The notes below the pieces were generated by a model that saw only the letters and a list, made by a program, of their open reading frames with translations, had not been told where the DNA came from and made no database searches. Below, piece after piece: positions 56,670 to 64,000 of a stretch of 64,000 bases of DNA. The position numbers were made by a program, and so were the translations under genes. Each line of letters opens with the position of its first letter. The first letter of the stretch is position 1. This DNA is from Fusarium oxysporum f. sp. lycopersici 4287 (lineage: Eukaryota; Ascomycota; Sordariomycetes; Hypocreales; Nectriaceae), in NCBI RefSeq assembly GCF_000149955.1, contig NC_030986.1:1499148-1563147 (forward strand), written 5' to 3'.

Positions 56670-57170
56670 ATGCCCTCAGTCACCAACATCGCGAACATGT
56701 GTTCGCATCTCCAAAACGCCTCTAAAGCCCGCCTGGGTATAACATCTGTCAAGAATTGCAAATACAACCTTCAACTCGCCCTCGCTCTTCACCGATCAGG
56801 TTTCTTCTCGGCAATCTACCGTTCCGGTCCTCATCCCCCAACGCTCGAGCAGATGGTTTCTGAGCCTCCAGTGCGTGTGACAAACGCCAACGTAGCCAGG
56901 ATGCGCTTGTGGCTCGGCCTTAAGTACTGGGACGGTAAGCCCGTCCTCGGAAAGGCCAACGCTATTAGCACGCCGAAGCGTCTTATGACGGCCAACATTG
57001 CGGAGCTGGCTAGATTGGCGAGAGGGTTTCCTACGAAGGTGGATGGTGGTGTCGTGCCGGGGTTAAATCTTGGCGAGTGCATGTTTGTGTCGACGTCGAA
57101 GGGTATGCTGGAAGTAAGGGAGGCACTCGCGAGAAAACAGGGTGGTCTGTTAGTATGCCGGGTTTCATAA
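56670..57170 (+). CDS. mrps8: Mitochondrial small-subunit ribosomal protein uS8m
   Basis: Single exon, 166 residues from MPSVTNIANMCSHLQNASKA. The open frame extends upstream, but the MPSV start aligns with the usual beginning of the S8 fold (N-terminal helix with HLQNASKARL) and gives a normal length. Signatures: VKNCKYNLQLALALHRSGFF, VTNANVARMRLWLGLKYWDG and the C-terminal MFVSTSKGMLEVREALARKQGGLLVCRV, corresponding to the S8 motif STSxGxxTxxEAxxxxxGGxxL. It binds the central domain of small-subunit rRNA in mitoribosomes. No cleavable presequence is obvious, as for yeast Mrps8. Confidence 0.92.
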   Translation: MPSVTNIANMCSHLQNASKARLGITSVKNCKYNLQLALALHRSGFFSAIYRSGPHPPTLEQMVSEPPVRVTNANVARMRLWLGLKYWDGKPVLGKANAISTPKRLMTANIAELARLARGFPTKVDGGVVPGLNLGECMFVSTSKGMLEVREALARKQGGLLVCRVS

Positions 57171-57510
57171 GCATGGATATCTAGAGGGGAGGTTGCTTGG
57201 GTGGTGGGAGGAGCCTGTGTGCTTTCATGCTACGATAAATAGGGAAGCTTGTATTGTACAACTAGATTAAGTCCAACAAGGACGATTTTTGTATCAAAAA
57301 TCAATCTCAGCATGAGAAACTGCCTTTCGCATTACAAATATTTTTGTTATCTCGCAATCTCGTTTTCAGATGCTCTTTTTACAATAAGTATGCGATAAAA
57401 TCACCATTCGCCTTCGCTTAAAACAGGTATCTATACAACGGCTCAAACAGTACATCCCCTCCCCCATGGCTAAATCAGCAATCTTGTATCTCCCACAATC
57501 TATCCCAAGT
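57171..57510. other. Convergent 3' region
   Basis: 340 bp between convergent stop codons, AT-rich; both 3' UTRs expected. Nothing else seen. Confidence 0.4.
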
Positions 57511-59947
57511 TTATTCCGTCTTGGTAACACTTTCCTGGTCTTCCGTCTTCTCTTCGTCAATCTTCTCTCCAGTGGTATCCTTCTCTTCAACATCCTCAGC
57601 GGCCTTCTCGTCTTCCTTGGTATCATTCCTGTTTATGATGTCAATCTTGTTGTCCTTATTCTCTGCAGTCTTCGTCTCGGCTGACTCGGCATCCTTCTCC
57701 AACAAGGGAATCATCTCTTCCGTGGTCTCTGGTTCAGGATCAGTGGCTGATGCCTTGTTTGTCTCCTCGATGACAACAGGGGGCTGAGTAGAGCCCTCCT
57801 CTACTAGAGGAACGATATCGTCGTTCTCAATTGGCTTCTTAGATTCAGTCGTGGGCTCCTGCTCCCTGGACTCCTCGGACTCATCAGCAGGAGTCTCCCT
57901 GGGAGAGGCGATGGGCTCCTCAGTAGCGGTGGTTTCGAGAACATCAACAGGCTTCTCCTCTTTGGGTATCTCGGGGGCGATAGGGCGGACGCCTTCCTTC
58001 TTCTCCTGCTCCTCTTTGCTCGATTCCTTTGGGTCAACCTCGGCCTGGGATTCCTCTGGAGCGGGCTCCTCAACTTCAACAGGAGCGTCCTCCACAACGG
58101 GCCCTGGTTCAGGCTTCTTCAAGCCCTCAGGAGCATTGTTGGTTTGGGATACCTCGGTTTCAATCTCGGGCACCTCGGGACTTTCTGACTTAGCAGGCTC
58201 GGGTACCTTCTCTTCAACCACGGGCTCAACCTTGAAGGTCTCGTCTGAGACGACTGAACCAGTCACCGACTTGGATTCAGCTGCCTTCCTGGCAGGTTTC
58301 TTGGCGCTTCCCGGAGTTTTCATGCTGCTCTCGCGGCGTGTGGCATCGGCTCCTGAAGATGTTGGTCGCTTTACCGTCTTCTTGGGCGGTGTCGTAGGCA
58401 CTTTCTCGGAAGTCTTTTGAGCGGAAGCTTGTGTTGGTCGCATCATGCGGGCCAAAAAGCTCTCATCGACTGGTGCTTCCTTCTTGGGGTGAGCGGGATC
58501 GGAGGCCTTCTTGGGAGGAGGGCCAAGGCTTGGCCGTGAGCGGCCGACGTTCGAAGGTTGACGCTTGACGGTTTTGCCAGTACTGGCGCCAGCTCCTGTC
58601 GCGCTCGCCCGGCTGGCTGGGCGAGCAGGTACGCTGAGATTCTGTGAGCTGGCCGAAGGTTGAACCTGACGGCCTGTCTTGGCACCGGAGGATGCAGTTG
58701 GGGCCATGAGAGAAGCAGGGAGGTGCACAGGCTTCGTGGGAGACTTGGGCTTTGGTTTCACGAAGGGAGCATCGCTAGGGGTGGGCTTCAATGGCTGAGG
58801 CTTCTTGGTTGCGCTAGTCGCTGAAGGTCGTGTAGCTGTTGGCGTAGTCTTTGGTGCCGGTTTTGTCTCCTTCTTTGGTGCTGAAGCAGCCTTAGGAGCT
58901 GGTTTGGTCTCAGGCTTGTGTGTGGCGCTTGCTGTTGGCCTCGTTGCGGAAGGAGACTTTGCTGGAGGCTTGGTGTTCGGAGCTTTCGTGGAGATGGTGC
59001 TGGGTCGAGTGGTGGTTGTTTTCTTGGGAGCGCTAGCCTTTGCAGTTGCTGCGGGAGCTGTCTGCTTTGGTTCTTTCGCTTCTTTCGTGTTCTCGACCTT
59101 GGCCTTACCATTGGCACCTACAGGAGCTGCTGGGGGCTTGTTTTCCTTCTTCGGCGAAGCTGTAACAGGCTCTGCCGTGACAGGCTCTGCCGTGACAGGC
59201 TCTGCTGGCAGCAATGAAGGTGATGGTTCCTCCGCGTCTACCTTCTTGTCGGGGTTGACACTTGGCTCGTCGGTGACAGCTCCCATTTGCTCCGTGGGTG
59301 TCTTTGGGGGATCAATTAGGTGACGGGGCGACTCTGGGATTGCTTCTTGGAAGAAGGGCTTGCTTGCGCGTGGCGCATCTTCAAGCGACGCGGATGGCTT
59401 GTCCGGGATAGTGGAAACGGATTCTGCATCGGTGTCCATGCTTAATCGACGGCGTGATACACTGGATTCGTGGCTGGGATCTCTCCTAAGACCTATCCTT
59501 CCGTCTTTCTCAATGGCAACAAAGCTTGTTCTGACTTTTGACAGTGGCCGGACAGGTGATTCGGTTCCGCTGTTGCCTGTGCCTGAGCCTGTGGAGAAAG
59601 AAAACAGGTTTTGATCAGCAAGGGGTTAAAGGGAGAGAAAGATGGACGGGAAGGACACGGTAGGTATGAAAGAATGACGCTGAGAGCTAGTGTGGGCGCG
59701 AATCCAGGGCAGGTACAATTAGAGCAAGCTTTTCAACGGCTTTCCTAACTTAAAAGTTGCATCTCGCAACAGTTCTAAAAGTGTATCCCACCAGCCAGGA
59801 ATTGCGCGCTCATTCTTGAGATCATGTCGCGAGAGTATCGGTCGTACCTTGGACGGGAGTAGAAGCGCCAGATGATCGGCCTCTGTCGGGCGGGCTCGTG
59901 TCGCCCTTGTTCTCGAACATGGCGCGGAGGTTCTTAACCTGACTCAT
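57511..59947 (-). CDS. Large disordered Lys/Pro/Ala/Glu-rich protein
   Basis: Two exons (59848-59947 and 57511-59588; 259-nt intron GTACGA...CCACAG) encode 725 residues. The N-terminus MSQVKNLRAMFENKGDTSPP and, after the splice, PLSKVRTSFVAIEKDGRIGL are the best-conserved parts I recall from homologues in other ascomycetes, where it is often labelled mucin-like or hypothetical. The middle is Lys/Pro/Ala/Thr-rich (KPAPK, PKKET repeats) and strongly basic, with a conserved-looking short block DESFLARMMRPTQASAQKT. The C-terminal 270 residues are strongly acidic (Glu/Pro-rich). No signal peptide or membrane span, so true mucin secretion is unlikely. The basic-then-acidic layout could suit cytoskeleton or chromatin binding, but I assign no function. 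Confidence 0.75.
59165..59205. repeat. 15-bp in-frame tandem repeat (AEPVT)
   Basis: About 2.7 copies of ACAGGCTCTGCCGTG inside the disordered-protein gene, encoding repeated AEPVT on the minus strand. The period is a multiple of three, so copy-number change keeps the frame. Confidence 0.9.
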
Positions 59948-61929
59948 TGTTGCTGAGGGCTCTCAGACGAGACGAGCTGGACAATATGCAAGTTCGGTCG
60001 GGCGACCTCGAGGTCTTTTTGGGGTGTTCGTTATGTACAGTTTCAGCGAGTTCTAGAGTTGAGCGCGTGTTGTGAATGGATAGGGATTAGGATAAGGACA
60101 AGATGGGACGAGGTGATGTCTGGCTGGTTATGAGCGGCGTCCAGTCGCAAAGGAGGCAGGGTACCTGTACCTTGCTCCTTGAGGTACATCAGACAGATAC
60201 GACGGGGCTCCTCAGGTCAGGCACAGGCCGTTAGTGGATTGAGGGGCGAGCCGTCAAACAAGGGGTACCTGCTGTAGCTGGCCTAGTGAGGTATTCCAGG
60301 AGGCGTTTCAGCGCTTGTTAGATACTCTCCTGTGGATGTATCTCATGGGGCTAGATTGCTTCGGTAGGTGGAGGCGGATGGTGGAGGGACTGGCAACCCG
60401 CAGAGAATCGCTTCTGGTACGTTGGGCAGTTGCAGAATAATAGGGGCTAAGATCACAGGACGGTACAAGAGTTGGACAGTACCACAAGGTAAGTCTTCAA
60501 CATCACTCATGTACTACAATATCGAGATGGTGTATAGACAACTCCTGAAGCTCGGCAACCAGCCAAATCATTCCACATTAAACGCCGACCATCACTCGCA
60601 CAGCAACTAGACGTTATCTTGAGTCATCAAAGAAGCTCTGCCTCACGAATTTTCATGTCTAGAATCTCAAGTTACTCTGGCAGCAAGTCAGTTGCTCGGT
60701 GACATTGACTAACAAGGCAATAGACTGGATTGGATGGAGCCAGGTATGGGCGGTGCTCAGACAAGGATCCAGTCGAAATGAGGCACTGAATGGATCTCGT
60801 TCACATCAGGCTTAGCCAGGGACAAAGTAAATTACAATCATGATGAGAGTTCACCGTGATTGCCGGCACAGCGACTGTATAATCTCATCAACTATCAAGC
60901 CAACAAGTGTCCTCGATACTCGGCCCCTCAAAGGCGCCTGAGAACATGAAACAATAAGGAGCTACGTATTATGATTAGTAGCTAGCTATTCCTGGACTGC
61001 AACGTTTGACGAAGGATTGTTATGCAGCATTGACAGTCAAACACCAGCCAATGGTCCATCGACGAGGTGTAGAAGAGAAATCGAATACAATGTCGAATGG
61101 CTCAAATCAGTCGAAATGAACACACAAGATCAACCTCAACATGGGACGGACCGGCCGCAGACTAATGTTAGCAGTTTGACTACGAATACGTACCACATCA
61201 TTCGTTCATTAATTCATATAATTACCCCTTATTTTATTTTATTTTATTTCATTTCATCCCATCCCATACCATGCTTCCGCTTCTCCCACGTTGTCTCGGC
61301 TCTGAAGTTATTCCTTCGGCTCCCCCGCGGCTATCCTACAGGTTCATCCAATAACATTTTCCCGTACAACTTAATCTTTTCAATGGACGCTTTGAAGCTT
61401 TGATGGTGATATTGGAACACATGAGCTTGTGTGGGGTCTGCTGTGTCTCATATGCCCTCCCCACATCCCCCGATCGAAGCTCTCGTTCCAGGTAAATTGT
61501 ATCCAGTGGACCATTGACATCCAAGGGCTCTTTCGTTGGATCTTGACTATGCGCTCACGTCGTATGAGAACTGGGATTAGATCCATCTCGTTGTTGGCGT
61601 GACCTTTAATTGATATCAGATGTGAGCCGAGTATCGGCCAACAATAAATGCTCCCAGGCAAGGTTAATATATACAGATGTTTGTTCAGACATATCGGTAC
61701 ACTTAATAGAAATGTAGTCGAGAAATAGAACATGGGAAAACATCTTGAAATGAATGGGATATATTGTCAATTGTAATTCAAAAGTGCAGTCAACATAAAC
61801 TTTGTATGCTTGGCGCCGTCGGCCTGGCCACTTTTTACCCGATACCAAAAATCCATACAACATTTCTTACCCGTTCCGATCTTCGGACAAAAGAACTTGA
61901 ACTTCCTCTCAACTCCAATTGTGCCCATC
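59948..61929. promoter_or_regulatory. Divergent intergenic region, disordered protein / lys12
   Basis: 2.0 kb between divergent starts, with an ATTTT microsatellite at 61231-61265. No gene recognised. Confidence 0.4.
61231..61265. repeat. ATTTT-type microsatellite grading into ATTTC/ATCCC
   Basis: Pentanucleotide run ATTTT x3, then ATTTC x2 and CCATC-like units, about 650 bp upstream of lys12. Confidence 0.9.
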
Positions 61930-63056
<1,127 letters not shown>

Positions 63057-63451
63057 AATATATAAAACGTCAAAAGTTGGTAGCTAGATCAGATATCCCA
63101 TGCTGTTTGAACATGTGATGATACAGCTAGTTTTTGGATACAGCTTGGAAATCCGTGTGAAGATTCGTTTGTTTTAAAGATCTAGAGAGGATTGTATATG
63201 GTATACGTTTTTCTATCCATCTTTTCTAAATACCTCCGTCAAAAGAGGTGCCCCTATCCAGCTTCTACAATTCATTTGTGTATCATTGACTTCCAAGCCT
63301 CTACCAAGGAGTCGTTTTCGTATGACATTATATTACAAGATCGTGCACCCATTCGTGTGTTATACAATAGCAGAGACAACATTGTCTGCGCTTAGGCCGT
63401 TACATCACTGATGTGCTGGGCCATGATACATCTTCAGCTCCAGTGACTAGC
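63057..63451. other. Convergent 3' region, lys12 / mef1
   Basis: 395 bp between convergent stops; no other feature recognised. Confidence 0.4.
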
Positions 63452-64000
63452 TTATTTGGTTCGCTTAGCCTCAAGCTCAGCCTGATACTTGGCGACCAGT
63501 TCCTTTCTATAAAGTTGTTAGTGCTTATTCTTTCGCAATGATGCAGAGATACATACTGAAGATGAGGAGGAGCAGGGGCGTAGTGGCTAAACTCCATGCT
63601 GAACTCGCCCTTGCCCTGAGTGGCAGCACGAAGCTGAGAGCTGAAGCCAAACATGGCGTTCAGACTGCAGTCACAGATGAGTGTGAAATCCTCGCTACCA
63701 ATATCGGTATCGTGAATGGTGGCGTTACGCTTGTTCATAAGCATAAGAATGTTACCCTGGAACTCGTTGGGGGCAGTGATAGTGGTCTTCATGAGGGGCT
63801 CGAGCACCTGACCACCAGCATCGGAGAAAGCCTTCTTGAAAGCCATCTGGGTGGCCAAGTTGAAAGCATAATCGGAAGAATCAGTAACGTGAGTAGCACC
63901 ATCGTTGACAACCATCTTGGCGCCGATAACCTTGTGGCCCAGGAGAGGACCCTTCTCACAGACAACGTCGAAACCCTTGGCACAGGCAGAGAGGAACTTG
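63452..64000 (-). CDS. mef1: Mitochondrial elongation factor G1, C-terminal part
   Basis: Partial: the gene enters from the right edge. Exons 63557-64000 and 63452-63506 with an intron at 63507-63556 (GTATGT...CTAACAACTTTATAG). The visible 166 residues are the end of EF-G: domain IV ([37 protein letters not shown]) and domain V ([51 protein letters not shown]), ending [15 protein letters not shown]1 catalyses ribosomal translocation during mitochondrial protein synthesis. The AxTxGxG-type segment ([14 protein letters not shown]) near the C-terminus is diagnostic of EF-G. Confidence 0.93.

Noticed and set aside
59938..59950. Gcn4/Cpc1-like TGACTCA site
   Set aside because: It overlaps the ATG and second codon of the disordered-protein gene (ATGAGTCA), so it is more simply coding sequence.

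Overview
The window is nuclear DNA of a filamentous ascomycete, most likely Hypocreales/Nectriaceae and Fusarium-like. The basis is short GT-AG introns (about 50-70 nt) with CTAAC-type branch points, intergenic gaps of 0.3-6 kb, and a gene set of standard fungal housekeeping proteins. The species assignment is inference. There is no rRNA, tRNA, CRISPR array, virus, plasmid or secondary-metabolite cluster that I can support. I resolve 24 protein genes and reconstructed their exons by hand; reading frames close in all of them except two that carry single-base frame breaks (a GT90 glycosyltransferase and class I myosin).

Layout. 1-831 (-): start of a CxxC-type zinc-cluster-like regulator, followed by about 5.8 kb without a recognisable gene. 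6.6-11.4 kb: a GT90/CAP10 glycosyltransferase (-) diverging from the palmitoyltransferase Pfa4 (+). 11.8-15.6 kb: myosin I (-). 17.2-22.5 kb: an RPEL-repeat protein, a small Ser-rich protein and a secreted/ER FKBP. 25.0-29.5 kb: a Trk potassium transporter tail-to-tail with DNA polymerase kappa. 30.1-35.0 kb: a Pro-rich conserved protein and a single-pass membrane protein with PPxY motifs. 36.5-39.1 kb: a flavodoxin-like quinone reductase and a six-span membrane protein. 41.8-50.5 kb: an F-box protein, a SET protein, a PARP-like ADP-ribosyltransferase, Prp17 and the cornichon Erv14. 51.5-57.2 kb: methionine aminopeptidase 1, kynurenine 3-monooxygenase and mitochondrial ribosomal protein uS8. 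57.5-64.0 kb: a large disordered protein, homoisocitrate dehydrogenase and the 3' end of mitochondrial EF-G.

No shared pathway ties the neighbours together; this looks like ordinary core-genome gene order. Recurrent themes are membrane traffic and lipidation (Pfa4, Erv14, myosin I, PPxY protein, possible CaaX tail) and mitochondrial function (KMO, uS8m, EF-G1, probably Lys12).

Best leads: (1) the flavodoxin-like gene stops at a TGA-C, then continues in frame for 57 codons into a Lys/Glu-rich tail ending in a CaaX-type box, as if readthrough made a lipidated isoform; (2) a stand-alone PARP-like protein with an intact H-Y-E triad; (3) two roughly 112-bp MITE-like elements flanking Prp17; (4) single-base frame breaks in two otherwise intact genes, which argue that sequence quality must be checked first.
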